Origin: Crocinitomicaceae bacterium
GTDB taxonomy: Bacteria; Bacteroidota; Bacteroidia; Flavobacteriales_D; Crocinitomicaceae
Assembly (NCBI GenBank): GCA_024639405.1
Contig: JAHEIL010000001.1
Location: 145,912-209,911, forward strand
Length of the DNA: 64,000 nt
Reading direction: 5' to 3'
This document shows positions 36,006 to 45,191 of the stretch, in pieces. The position numbers and the translations under genes were made by a program. Position 1 is the stretch's first letter. Each line of letters begins with the position of its first letter. The notes beneath the pieces were generated by a model, which saw nothing but the letters and a program-made list of their open reading frames with translations, was not told where the DNA came from and ran no database searches.

Positions 36006-36033
36006 TTTGAAAAAACAATTGAATTTAAAAAGT

Positions 36034-37746
36034 ATGGAAATCAAAAAAAACAACCGCTCATTTGTTGCGAACGATTTAAACATCTCAACGTGGGATTCTA
36101 TAAAAGTTTATTTTGAAAATTTAGTTCAAAGAACAATCGCAACAAAAGAAGAATTTATTCAATGGTTGGAAGATAAAAGTGAATTAGAAGCAGTTATTGA
36201 AGAAGATGCAGCCTGGCGTTATATTAAAATGACTATCGACACGCGCGATGAAGCGTTGAATGAAGCCTATACTTTTTTCGTGACTAAAATTGAACCTGAA
36301 TTAGCACCTTACGCAGATTTGTTAAATAAAAAATTGGTTACTTCTCCTTATTTTGATGAGTTAAACAAGGATGAAGCTTATTCAATTTATTTTCGTTCTG
36401 TCGCAACTGCTTTGAAATTATACAGAGAAGAAAACATTGCTTTAGAAGCAGAATTGGGTGAGAAAAGTCAACAATTTGGTGCTATTTCTGCAGCACAATC
36501 GATCGAATTCAACAACGAAACAATTACCATGCAAAAAGCATCATCGTTGTTGCGTGAGCCTAATGAAGCGACTCGAAAAGAAGTGTACGAAAAAATCGCA
36601 GCACGCAGAAGTCAAGACATTGATCAATTAAATAAATTGTACAATGAATTAATTCAATTGCGTCACCAAGTAGCTCAAAATGCAGGATTTGAAAATTACA
36701 GGGATTATAAGTTTCAAGCTCTAGGTCGATTTGATTATACGAAAGAAGATTGCTTTAATTTTCATTCGTCTATCAAAAAATTGATTGTTCCTCTTGTCAA
36801 AGAATTTCAATTGGAACGTCTGAATTTACTTGGTAAAACAAAATTTAAACCATGGGATTCAGAAGTTGATCCTACAGGAAAAGCACCTTTAAAACCATTC
36901 AACAATGGTAAAGAATTGTTGGAGGGAACGATACAAATGTTCAATCAAATTGATCCATATTTTGGAGATTGTTTGAAAACAATGGATGAAATGGGACATT
37001 TAGACTTGGATTCAAAAGAAGGTAAAGCTCCTGGTGGTTACAATTATCCTCTATATGAAGTTGGTGTTCCGTTTATTTTTATGAATTCAGTTGGTACACA
37101 AAATGATTTAGTGACAATGGTTCATGAAGGCGGACACGCTGTTCATTCCTTTCTTAGTAGAGATTTATCATTGACAAGCTTTAAAGATGTTCCCTCTGAA
37201 GTTGCTGAATTGGCTTCCATGTCAATGGAAATGTTAACAATGAATCTTTGGAATGAATTTTATAAAAACGAAGACGATTTAAAACGTGCCAAAAAAGAAC
37301 AATTAGAAACAGTTTTAAAAATACTTCCATGGATTGCACAAATCGATGAATTTCAACATTGGATCTATGAAAATGCCCAGCATTCAGTAAATCAACGAAC
37401 AGAAAAATGGGTACAATTGTGCCATGAATATGGGACAGGCCTAACTGATTGGACAGGATTTGAATTCATGCAAGCCAATTCTTGGCAACGACAATTGCAT
37501 TTGTTTGAAGTACCTTTCTATTACATTGAGTATGGAATTGCTCAATTAGGCGCTTTGGCAATCTGGAAAAATAGCATTACAAATTTTAAAGGAACCATTG
37601 AAAATTACAAGCAAGCACTTTCTTTTGGATACACTAAAACCTTACCCGACTTGTATCAAGCAGCAGGTATAAAATTTGATTTATCAGAAACGTATTTAGC
37701 TGAATTAGTTGAATTTGTAAAACGTGAATTAAAGCAATTACATTAA
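36034..37746 (+). CDS. M3 family oligoendopeptidase
   Basis: 570 aa zinc metallopeptidase of the M3/PepF family. The zinc site HEGGHAVHSF has H364 and H368 with E365 as general base; the third ligand region follows in DVPSEVAELASM. It is cytoplasmic and cuts short peptides. The start at 36034 (MEIKKNN) is chosen over 36007 because the earlier one lies at the end of the terminator T run. The 3' end overlaps the convergent thioredoxin-like gene by 4 bases. Confidence 0.92.
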   Translation: MEIKKNNRSFVANDLNISTWDSIKVYFENLVQRTIATKEEFIQWLEDKSELEAVIEEDAAWRYIKMTIDTRDEALNEAYTFFVTKIEPELAPYADLLNKKLVTSPYFDELNKDEAYSIYFRSVATALKLYREENIALEAELGEKSQQFGAISAAQSIEFNNETITMQKASSLLREPNEATRKEVYEKIAARRSQDIDQLNKLYNELIQLRHQVAQNAGFENYRDYKFQALGRFDYTKEDCFNFHSSIKKLIVPLVKEFQLERLNLLGKTKFKPWDSEVDPTGKAPLKPFNNGKELLEGTIQMFNQIDPYFGDCLKTMDEMGHLDLDSKEGKAPGGYNYPLYEVGVPFIFMNSVGTQNDLVTMVHEGGHAVHSFLSRDLSLTSFKDVPSEVAELASMSMEMLTMNLWNEFYKNEDDLKRAKKEQLETVLKILPWIAQIDEFQHWIYENAQHSVNQRTEKWVQLCHEYGTGLTDWTGFEFMQANSWQRQLHLFEVPFYYIEYGIAQLGALAIWKNSITNFKGTIENYKQALSFGYTKTLPDLYQAAGIKFDLSETYLAELVEFVKRELKQLH

Positions 37747-39161
37747 TATTTATAGTTCAACTTTTTGATGCTAAAAAATACTTGTTCGATTGTTTTATAT
37801 TGACCATTTGGAGTTGGAGTAAGCGCAGGTGCAGCTACAATATATCCATATGGATCAATTAAAACATACGATGGATATTGCGAAATTTTGTAATTTAACA
37901 ACATTCTATGGTTGGAAGCAACTGCGAATTTATCCCAAACAATTAATTTCAATTTTGTTTCTTTAACATCTTTTGAATATTCTTTTTCAGGATAAATTGT
38001 TATAAAATTTACGTGTTCTTTGTATGCTTCGTATAATTTGAATAATGGTTCTAATTCGATTAAACTAGCTGCACTTTCAGGATTGAAAAAGTGAATATAC
38101 GTGTATTTCTTTTTGTAATCGTTGAGTGTTTTCTGCTCATTATTTGCATTTTTCAATACAAAATCTGGTGCCTTTCCTCCGCTTACTAATTCTGTTAAAC
38201 GAGCTATTAAATTTTTAGCAATGATTCCGTTTGATTTGAATAAAGGTGAATTGGCAACGCTATCTAGCACTGTTAATATATTTGTTTGTGGTAAATCGCT
38301 CGAGTAAAATTCTTCCGCCAAACATTTGACCATTATTATTTCTCTTAAACGAATGTTTTTCAAGGTAAATTCATTACCCAACGCACGCATGATTAAAGTC
38401 GGGCTACTTTTCAACAAGCCGAGATAAACGCGGTTGTTCACTTCCATCGAAAAACGAGGCATCATTTTTTCGTAGAATGTTGTAATATAATTCATGTATG
38501 CATCATTGCGGTATGCAACAGGTTCGTTTTTTATGTAAAAATCAAATTTCTCGTAGCGATTTCTTTGAACAGCAAATTGAATATTGTCTAAGCCAGCAAT
38601 GGTAAATTTAACGTACGTTTTAAAAAAAACCGACGTATCTTTTTGATAATACGTTGAAACAAGTTGTTTGAAAGCATCTATTTTTTTAGAAAATTCAACG
38701 GGTTTAATGTTCTTCAAATAATAATATTCTCCAATGTATTCATCTTGCCAACGTTGAAATTGCAATATTTTGTAATTAATATCGGTTGAATCAAGGTTTA
38801 AAAATGTTAATTCGATTTTATTCCCATTCGGATTGTATGGATTGTAATCATCTTTTTCAGGAATAAAAAGTTCGTAATTTCCAGAAGGTTGGATGTATAA
38901 AAAACTTTTATTTTGTTGCGCTTTCAAACTCACTTTTTGCATTTCAGTGCACGCAAACGTTAATTTAAAAGTACTGTCTTTTTGAACCGTAGTAGAAACA
39001 ATGGGCGATTCAATTAAGCTTAAATAATCCTCAATTTGGTTGATTTCAATTTGCTTACCAACGTAAGAAGGAGCATAACCAGAAATGGTAACAGTTGACT
39101 GAGCAAGAGCAACAGAATGAACGGCAAAAAACAAGATTACAAAACTGATTATTTTTCGCAT
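37743..39161 (-). CDS. Secreted thioredoxin-fold protein without a CxxC site
   Basis: 472 aa with a signal peptide (MRKIISFVILFFAVHSVALAQ), a DUF4369-like N-terminal beta domain, a helical middle, and a C-terminal TlpA/AhpC-like thioredoxin fold from about residue 330 (GGKAPDFVLKNANNEQKTL). At the usual catalytic position the sequence reads YIHFFNPESAASLIE, with no CxxC, so it cannot act as a disulfide reductase. The cis-proline region YPSYVLIDPYG is kept. It is the last gene of the long operon that starts at 46192. Confidence 0.8.
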   Translation of the reverse strand: MRKIISFVILFFAVHSVALAQSTVTISGYAPSYVGKQIEINQIEDYLSLIESPIVSTTVQKDSTFKLTFACTEMQKVSLKAQQNKSFLYIQPSGNYELFIPEKDDYNPYNPNGNKIELTFLNLDSTDINYKILQFQRWQDEYIGEYYYLKNIKPVEFSKKIDAFKQLVSTYYQKDTSVFFKTYVKFTIAGLDNIQFAVQRNRYEKFDFYIKNEPVAYRNDAYMNYITTFYEKMMPRFSMEVNNRVYLGLLKSSPTLIMRALGNEFTLKNIRLREIIMVKCLAEEFYSSDLPQTNILTVLDSVANSPLFKSNGIIAKNLIARLTELVSGGKAPDFVLKNANNEQKTLNDYKKKYTYIHFFNPESAASLIELEPLFKLYEAYKEHVNFITIYPEKEYSKDVKETKLKLIVWDKFAVASNHRMLLNYKISQYPSYVLIDPYGYIVAAPALTPTPNGQYKTIEQVFFSIKKLNYKY

Positions 39162-39175
39162 ATTAACGAGGTAAT

Positions 39176-39637
39176 TTAAGCTTCTAATAAGTGACTATTC
39201 GAAACAAACGCAGAAATTGCACCTTTATTGTTATAGATTTCACGAACGATGGTTGCATTAATAGCTGCAAACTCTTGGTTAGTCAAAAAGAATACGGTTT
39301 CTATACCACTAAGCGTATTGTTCATGTGAGCGATGGAACGTTCGTAACCAAAATCTTTTGAATCTCTCAATCCTCTTACAATGTGCTTCGCTCCTACTTC
39401 TTTACACAAATCAACTGTTAACGAATTGAATGTTACAATTTTAATTGCTTCACCGTTAACAAATAACGATTGTATGTGTTGTTTTCTTTTCTCTAACTCA
39501 AACACACTTTTTTTAGTAGAGTTTACTCCAATTGCAATAACAATTTCATCAAAAACATGGAGTGCTTTTTGAACAACGGCTTCGTGTCCTTTGGTGAATG
39601 GATCAAATGAACCTGGGAAAACAGCTATTTTTTTCAT
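39176..39637 (-). CDS. coaD: Phosphopantetheine adenylyltransferase
   Basis: 153 aa nucleotidyltransferase that joins 4'-phosphopantetheine and ATP to dephospho-CoA, the penultimate CoA step. The start AVFPGSFDPFTKGHEAVV contains the TxGH nucleotide-binding motif, and GLRDSKDFGYERSIAHMN and the later TNQEFAAIN follow. The length is typical. It is separated from rsmD by 8 bases; the rsmD-coaD pair is common in bacteria. Confidence 0.96.
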   Translation of the reverse strand: MKKIAVFPGSFDPFTKGHEAVVQKALHVFDEIVIAIGVNSTKKSVFELEKRKQHIQSLFVNGEAIKIVTFNSLTVDLCKEVGAKHIVRGLRDSKDFGYERSIAHMNNTLSGIETVFFLTNQEFAAINATIVREIYNNKGAISAFVSNSHLLEA

Positions 39638-39645
39638 TTCAGTGA

Positions 39646-40188
39646 TTAATTTTCAGTTCTAAAAAAGCTAAAGTACACATTTCCATACGTTCTAACCAAT
39701 TCAAAATGTGGCTCTTCTGTTAGTTTTGTATGTCGGCCATGTTCAATAATTAGCAGGCCTCCATCCTTTAACAACTTACGTTCAAAAACAATTTCGGCGA
39801 TTTCTTTGTGAAATTTGTATTCATATGGCGGATCTGCAAAAATCAAATCAAACGTACGGTCTGTTTTTTTCAAATACAGCAATATATCCGATTTAATCGT
39901 TTCTAAATTATCTGTTATTTTAAATTCTACTGCGTTTTTATGAATGTACTTTAAGCAGTTTGAATTCATATCTACAGCCGTCACAACTCCTGCTTCTCGC
40001 GACAAAAATTCAAACGAAATATTGCCAGTTCCTGCACATAAATCTAAGATTTCCAAGTCATACATGGCCATTTGATGGTCCAGTACATTAAATAAACCTT
40101 CTTTTGCAAAATCAGTCGTTGGTCGCGAAGGAAAGCTTTTTGGTATTGAAAATCTTCTTGCTTTTAAAAAGCCACTTATTATACGCAC
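39646..40188 (-). CDS. rsmD: 16S rRNA (guanine966-N2)-methyltransferase
   Basis: 180 aa Rossmann-fold methyltransferase. The N-terminal MRIISGFLKARRF and RPTTDFAKEGLFN, the SAM motif LDLCAGTGNISFE and the catalytic LIFADPPYEYKF are diagnostic. It methylates G966 of 16S rRNA. It overlaps the DUF3822 gene by 10 bases and precedes coaD. Confidence 0.95.
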   Translation of the reverse strand: MRIISGFLKARRFSIPKSFPSRPTTDFAKEGLFNVLDHQMAMYDLEILDLCAGTGNISFEFLSREAGVVTAVDMNSNCLKYIHKNAVEFKITDNLETIKSDILLYLKKTDRTFDLIFADPPYEYKFHKEIAEIVFERKLLKDGGLLIIEHGRHTKLTEEPHFELVRTYGNVYFSFFRTEN

Positions 40189-40940
40189 AGTTGTTGAGAA
40201 TTGGTTAAAAATTCGTGATCAATTACTATTTTGCAATTTTTTAAATCGGAGAATTTGGCTAATTTTTCAACAAATTCCGTCAATTGTTCTTCTTTACTTC
40301 CAACGCCATTGCACACTTTGATTTCTTTTAATGAAGTTACCAATTCTTTTTGTTGCAAGGCATGCATTAAATGGTAAATCATATCATCAACTTCAGTAAA
40401 TGAAAATGTCGCATAAAATTCCAATTTATTTTCTTTAACTATAGTCACTACTAGTCGATCTGAATAAACAACCAACGTTGCTTTTGGTGGAAAAGTACTT
40501 GCATTAAAAACACCTCTCAGTAAATGTGAACCATCGTGTTGAATGATGCTTCTTGGGAATTTGATGACAAAAAATGATTTAACCCATAAAGGAATTTCAT
40601 AAATATTAACCAAATTCAATTCAGGGATTCGATTGTAATCAATATGATTGACATCAATTTGTTCTCCGTAGCACAATTTAAAAATTGCAGCAGAGTTCGT
40701 TTCACCAAAAATATTACTTGGCATCAAGGTCGATCTAAAACTTGACCAACCAATTGTATATTCTTCAAACGATTGATTTTTAAAACCGCTTTCTTCTAAA
40801 AAATTCTCCAACTGAGCTTTGTAGCTGTGGTCGATTTTATCTTTAAAAAAGAAAGTATGCACTTCATTAGCAACTTCGCCAATTGCTGTAAATCGAACAG
40901 CTACCTCTGATAATTCTATGGCTAAATGTTTCAAAATCAA
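40179..40940 (-). CDS. DUF3822 family protein
   Basis: 253 aa Bacteroidetes protein with no signal peptide. Short patches resemble the actin-like ATPase fold (HLAIELSEVAVRFTAIGE, LVNIYEIPLWVKSFFVIKF). DUF3822 genes sit next to rsmD and coaD in many Bacteroidetes, as here. The function is unknown. It starts one base after the MFS gene stop. Confidence 0.75.
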   Translation of the reverse strand: MILKHLAIELSEVAVRFTAIGEVANEVHTFFFKDKIDHSYKAQLENFLEESGFKNQSFEEYTIGWSSFRSTLMPSNIFGETNSAAIFKLCYGEQIDVNHIDYNRIPELNLVNIYEIPLWVKSFFVIKFPRSIIQHDGSHLLRGVFNASTFPPKATLVVYSDRLVVTIVKENKLEFYATFSFTEVDDMIYHLMHALQQKELVTSLKEIKVCNGVGSKEEQLTEFVEKLAKFSDLKNCKIVIDHEFLTNSQQLCV

Positions 40941-40941
40941 A

Positions 40942-42270
40942 CTATTTATTTGTTATTGCTGGTTGTGACTCTTCTTTTGGCACTCTAAACAAAAGGATTA
41001 AACCAATTAAAAAGAATGCAACTAAAGCAATAACTGAGGTTCTAATATCTGCAATGGATTCAATAATTCCAAATGAAAAAGTACCGATTGCTAAACCAAT
41101 TTTCTCACTCACATCAAAGAACGAGAAATACGATGTATTGTCTTCTGTTTCAGGTAACATTTTAGAATAGGTTGATCTTGCTAGTGCTTGAATCCCTCCC
41201 ATTACTAAACCAACAATTGCAGCAGCAATGTAGAATTGCCATGGTTTGTACACGACGAAATAGACAAAAACACACAAGAAAATCCAAATGGAAATGGCAA
41301 TTGCGAGTGCTTTGATGTTGCCAATTTTTGAAGAAATTTTAGAAAATAAAAAAGACCCACCAATTCCTAAAAATTGGATGATTAATATACTTACAATCAA
41401 ATCTTTTGTTTGAATACCAATAATTTCTTTGTTTGCAAACGCTGTTGCCATGATCATAACGGTTTGAACAGCCATGTTAAACATGAAATAACTTGCTAAA
41501 AATCGTTTCAAACGGATGCGAGTTTTAATATCTTTCCAAACCAAAGCCAATTCATTGAAACCACTTTTGATAATGCCTTCTTTATGGATTTGTTTAGCTG
41601 CAATTTTAGGCAATTTGTTGAATGTGTAAAAAGCAAATAGAATCCACCAAGCTCCGACCATAGGAAAAGCAAATTTAATCGGCATTAATTTTGTAAATTG
41701 TGTTAAAACTAAAATAACAATTAACAATAAAGAACTTCCCAAATAACCCATTGAGAATCCTTTGGCACTGATTGCATCGTGTTGAGATGATTCTGCAATT
41801 TCAGGTAAATACGAGTTGTAATACACCAAACTTCCCCAGTAGCCAATACTTGCAAAAAACAACGGTAAAATTGTTAAACCTATTTTAAAAGGAGTAAACT
41901 CAAACCCTCCATTATCTGGGTGAAAGAAAAACAACAAACCACTCGAGATGGCTCCTAAAAAACAAAAGAATTGAAGAAAGCTTTTTTTTTGTCCAGATGA
42001 ATCAGCTATTCCAGATAAAAGAGGCGTAACTAATGCAACTGCTAAATAAGACAACGAAACTAAATATGCATAGAATTCTGTGTTTTTAAATTCCATTCCA
42101 AAAAATGAAATTGTATCATACACAGTAATTCCAGTTTTATCATCTTTAATACTCGTTAACTTCTCATACATGATTGGGAAAATTGCAGAACTAATAATTA
42201 ATGGGTAGACAGAATTTGCCCAATCGTAAAACACCCATCCTTTTATTGTTTTTTTATTTCCTTTTTCCAT
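40942..42270 (-). CDS. MFS transporter of the UMF1/Atg22 type
   Basis: 442 aa with about twelve transmembrane helices. The opening KKTIKGWVFYDWANSVYPLI is the hallmark of the UMF1/Atg22-like branch. Related eukaryotic proteins export amino acids from the vacuole; bacterial substrates are unknown. Because it sits in an operon after an alanine-dehydrogenase-like gene, an amino acid or sugar-acid substrate is conceivable, but this is inference. Confidence 0.82.
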   Translation of the reverse strand: MEKGNKKTIKGWVFYDWANSVYPLIISSAIFPIMYEKLTSIKDDKTGITVYDTISFFGMEFKNTEFYAYLVSLSYLAVALVTPLLSGIADSSGQKKSFLQFFCFLGAISSGLLFFFHPDNGGFEFTPFKIGLTILPLFFASIGYWGSLVYYNSYLPEIAESSQHDAISAKGFSMGYLGSSLLLIVILVLTQFTKLMPIKFAFPMVGAWWILFAFYTFNKLPKIAAKQIHKEGIIKSGFNELALVWKDIKTRIRLKRFLASYFMFNMAVQTVMIMATAFANKEIIGIQTKDLIVSILIIQFLGIGGSFLFSKISSKIGNIKALAIAISIWIFLCVFVYFVVYKPWQFYIAAAIVGLVMGGIQALARSTYSKMLPETEDNTSYFSFFDVSEKIGLAIGTFSFGIIESIADIRTSVIALVAFFLIGLILLFRVPKEESQPAITNK

Positions 42271-42287
42271 AGTAGTGAAATTAGTTT

Positions 42288-43511
42288 TTATTCTCTTCCT
42301 TCAATGTAAGCTTGTAAGTACGAAAATTCTGGTGTTAAAGTTCCTTCACTTGTCGTTTCTGTTGCACGAGCAATGATTCTATCTGGATCTTCTCCAACAA
42401 GAAATGGTAATACAAAGCGCATCAATTCATTACCAAAATCTTCGGAAGCATCCAATGGTAATTCACATGGTAAATTATCGATTGCCATCACTGCAATTAT
42501 TCCTTCGTTTTTATAATCATCTTCCATTTTTGTAATCGGATTATAACCATAAATAGGATCTGCAACTTTACTTGGTCGTATTGTACAAGCAATTGGTCCG
42601 GCAATGTCACATGAAATATCAGCCACTACTTTAATGCGTGAATTTTCGCTCAATAAATCATCGTTCGTTAGAATAAAAGGTGACTTATTGCTCCAAAAAT
42701 GACAAGGAATGTACATATCAGTCAAACCAACAAAACGATTGAATGTTGATTGATACTGCGATGGATTTGTATAAAAATCTGCTTTATCAAACTGTTTTCC
42801 ATCGATACGTCCGTAATAATCTTCTGCATCTAAATGTGTAAAAACAGGTTCATCAAATGATTCATTCAAAAACTCAGAGGGTGTTACTTCTTTAATTGGT
42901 AATAAATTCACTATCTCACGCGCACCTTGTCCTACTCTACCAAAACCAGTCAATACAACTTTATAATTTTTAGGTAAAACAACCGTTTCAACCATTGCTT
43001 GTTCCATGGTTTTTCGGTCTTTACATTTGTGTGCCGCTTGTAATTCATACAAACCAGATTTCAATCCAAATGTTCTAAATGCATTGTAAGCACCTACAAT
43101 TCCGGCATAACGTCCAAAACCAATGATGCGTTTGTTTTGTTTGTTACGAATTGCTTCATAATCAATCAATTCTATTTTTTTCTCTAAAATTGCATTGAGC
43201 AACCCACGATTGTATGGTTGTTTTTTTAATGTATGAGAAAAGAACATGAACTTTTTATTCGGAATCAAATCAGCAATGTTAACTTCTTTAACGCCAATAA
43301 TTAAATCACAAGCACTTAAATCTTCGTTCAATCCCAACCCTTTCGATACATATTCTTCATCCTTATACGCTCTAATCGGGCTTGGTTGAATAACAAATTT
43401 AACGGTTGGGTAAGTTGATTGAATTTGAACGCACTGATTCGGAGTTAACGCCACCCGATGATCTGGTGGAACTTTTCCTTCTCTAATTATTCCTATTGTA
43501 AAATTCTTCAT
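42288..43511 (-). CDS. Alanine dehydrogenase / saccharopine dehydrogenase-like NAD(P) enzyme
   Basis: 407 aa of the AlaDH/PNT superfamily. The N-terminal domain has IIREGKVPPDHRVALTP and SHTLKKQPYNR, and the Rossmann domain has KVVLTGFGRVGQGAREIV. The layout fits lysine-forming saccharopine dehydrogenase (Lys1-like) at least as well as alanine dehydrogenase, so the substrate is left open. It starts two bases after the KdsC-like gene and is therefore tightly linked to the epimerase-CBS/DAHP synthase/phosphatase cluster. Confidence 0.78.
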   Translation of the reverse strand: MKNFTIGIIREGKVPPDHRVALTPNQCVQIQSTYPTVKFVIQPSPIRAYKDEEYVSKGLGLNEDLSACDLIIGVKEVNIADLIPNKKFMFFSHTLKKQPYNRGLLNAILEKKIELIDYEAIRNKQNKRIIGFGRYAGIVGAYNAFRTFGLKSGLYELQAAHKCKDRKTMEQAMVETVVLPKNYKVVLTGFGRVGQGAREIVNLLPIKEVTPSEFLNESFDEPVFTHLDAEDYYGRIDGKQFDKADFYTNPSQYQSTFNRFVGLTDMYIPCHFWSNKSPFILTNDDLLSENSRIKVVADISCDIAGPIACTIRPSKVADPIYGYNPITKMEDDYKNEGIIAVMAIDNLPCELPLDASEDFGNELMRFVLPFLVGEDPDRIIARATETTSEGTLTPEFSYLQAYIEGRE

Positions 43512-43513
43512 AA

Positions 43514-44191
43514 TTAATTTAAGGGTTCAGCTAATAAAAAAGCGTCAATGAATTCTCGCACACAGCCTTTTCCTCCTTTGGAAGACAAGACAACATCTAC
43601 ATTACTTTTAACGATATTCATTGCATCTGAAGGTGCAGCTGAAAAGCCCACTTCTTTCATCACAGGTAAATCATTCACATCGTCACCAATAATTGCAACT
43701 TGATGTAATTCAATACCTAATTGTTCGCAATAGTTTTTTAAAATGGTAATTTTTGGGTCACGACCTACATAACACTGTTGGATTCCCAATAATTCAGCTC
43801 GTGTTTGAATCATTTCAATTGTATATCCAGACGAAATAATTGCTACTTGAAATCCATTTTTTGTTAAATGTTGAATCGCCATTCCATCTTTTGTATTGAA
43901 CTTTTTGATTTGATCACCTTTTTCGGAATAATACATTCCACCATCTGTCATCACACCATCAACATCCAATACCAACAATTTGATTTTATCCAATTTTTGT
44001 TTCCATACATCTGGACGAAACATTGGTTTGAATAATAAGGACATAAGGTCGACATTGTATTCCTCACAGATTGCTTCCAAATCATAGATTGTCAATTCAC
44101 TGACGTTGTCAACATCTAAATCATCTAAAAAATCTGTGTATTTTAATCCAAACTTCGAACAAAGTCCTTTTATATTTATTTCTAAATTCAT
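43514..44191 (-). CDS. KdsC-like HAD phosphatase with an N-terminal HTH-like extension
   Basis: 225 aa. From residue 70 it is a C0-type HAD phosphatase of the KdsC (3-deoxy-D-manno-octulosonate 8-phosphate phosphatase) family: DVDGVMTDGGMYYSEKG with nucleophile D76, then AIISSGYTIEMI and IGDDVNDLPVMKEVG. Residues 1-65 are extra and look like a small helical domain with the pattern LTIYDLEAICEEYNVDLMSLL, reminiscent of the end of an XRE helix-turn-helix. Ordinary KdsC is about 170 aa. The ATG at 44191 follows the DAHP synthase stop by one base. Its substrate may be a 3-deoxy-ulosonate phosphate. Confidence 0.8.
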   Translation of the reverse strand: MNLEINIKGLCSKFGLKYTDFLDDLDVDNVSELTIYDLEAICEEYNVDLMSLLFKPMFRPDVWKQKLDKIKLLVLDVDGVMTDGGMYYSEKGDQIKKFNTKDGMAIQHLTKNGFQVAIISSGYTIEMIQTRAELLGIQQCYVGRDPKITILKNYCEQLGIELHQVAIIGDDVNDLPVMKEVGFSAAPSDAMNIVKSNVDVVLSSKGGKGCVREFIDAFLLAEPLN

Positions 44192-44192
44192 A

Positions 44193-45191
44193 TTAAACCA
44201 TTTGGTATCCAACACTTTGCGCCACAGGACGAAGTACATTCAATAATTCTGTAAATTCTTGATGAGTCAATTGTTGAGAAGCATCTGATTTTGCCACTTT
44301 TGGATTTCTATGCGCTTCAATTAACAAACCATCAATACCCATTGCAACACAAGCTTTTGCTAATACAGGAACACCGTATGCATATCCCATTGCATGAGAA
44401 GGATCTAAAATAATTGGCAAATTAGTATATTCTTGTAACCAAGCAACACCGCATAAATCTAAGGTAAAACGCGTACCTGTTTCAAAAGTACGAATTCCAC
44501 GTTCACATAAAATCACGTTTTCATTTCCTCCTGACAATACAAATTCTGCTGCTTGCACAAATTCTTGTAAGGTGGTACCAAATCCTCGTTTGATTAAAAC
44601 TGGTTTATTTGTTTTCGCACAGGCTCTCAAGATCCCTTGATCGTACATTGCTTTTGCACCAACTTGAATCACATCCGAATATTCAATAATTTCATCAATG
44701 TGAGTTGCATCTCTCGCTTCTGTTATCACAGATAATCCAAACTCCTCACGCATTTGAGCCAACAATTTCAATCCATCCAATCCCATTCCTTGAAATGAAT
44801 AAGGACTTGTTCTTGGTTTATAGCAACCACCTCTTAAAGTTGACAAGCCTAAATCAACCAATAATTTAGCTGATTCTCTAATTTGTTCTTCCGATTCAAC
44901 TGAACAAGGGCCACCGATTAAAACTGTATTTTTTGTTGTCCCACCAATGGTTACATTTCCTATTTTGACTTCTCTTTTAGTTGGCAAATAAGATTTTGAC
45001 GCTAATTGCATATCATTTGGAAACACCCAAAATTGATCTACTTTATCGGAGATTTGAGCTGGTACTTCTTTAACTCCAGAACCTGTGATTAACACATTTG
45101 TTCCATTTGAAGTAACATGAAATGCTTTGATTTCAGCTGCAATTTTTGCAGCATCTTGGTTTGATATTGTATTTTTTAAATGTAAAATCAT
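44193..45191 (-). CDS. aroF: 3-deoxy-7-phosphoheptulonate (DAHP) synthase, type I-beta
   Basis: 332 aa. An N-terminal ferredoxin-like regulatory domain (1-75) precedes a TIM barrel with GGPCSVES (metal ligand C96), YKPRTSPYSFQG (the E4P/PEP signature of DAHP rather than KDO8P synthases), ILDPSHAMGYAYG and IEAHRNP. It condenses PEP and erythrose 4-phosphate, the first shikimate step. No chorismate mutase domain is attached. It overlaps the epimerase-CBS gene by four bases (ATGA) and precedes a KdsC-like phosphatase, an unusual context for an aromatic pathway gene. Confidence 0.9.
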   Translation of the reverse strand: MILHLKNTISNQDAAKIAAEIKAFHVTSNGTNVLITGSGVKEVPAQISDKVDQFWVFPNDMQLASKSYLPTKREVKIGNVTIGGTTKNTVLIGGPCSVESEEQIRESAKLLVDLGLSTLRGGCYKPRTSPYSFQGMGLDGLKLLAQMREEFGLSVITEARDATHIDEIIEYSDVIQVGAKAMYDQGILRACAKTNKPVLIKRGFGTTLQEFVQAAEFVLSGGNENVILCERGIRTFETGTRFTLDLCGVAWLQEYTNLPIILDPSHAMGYAYGVPVLAKACVAMGIDGLLIEAHRNPKVAKSDASQQLTHQEFTELLNVLRPVAQSVGYQMV

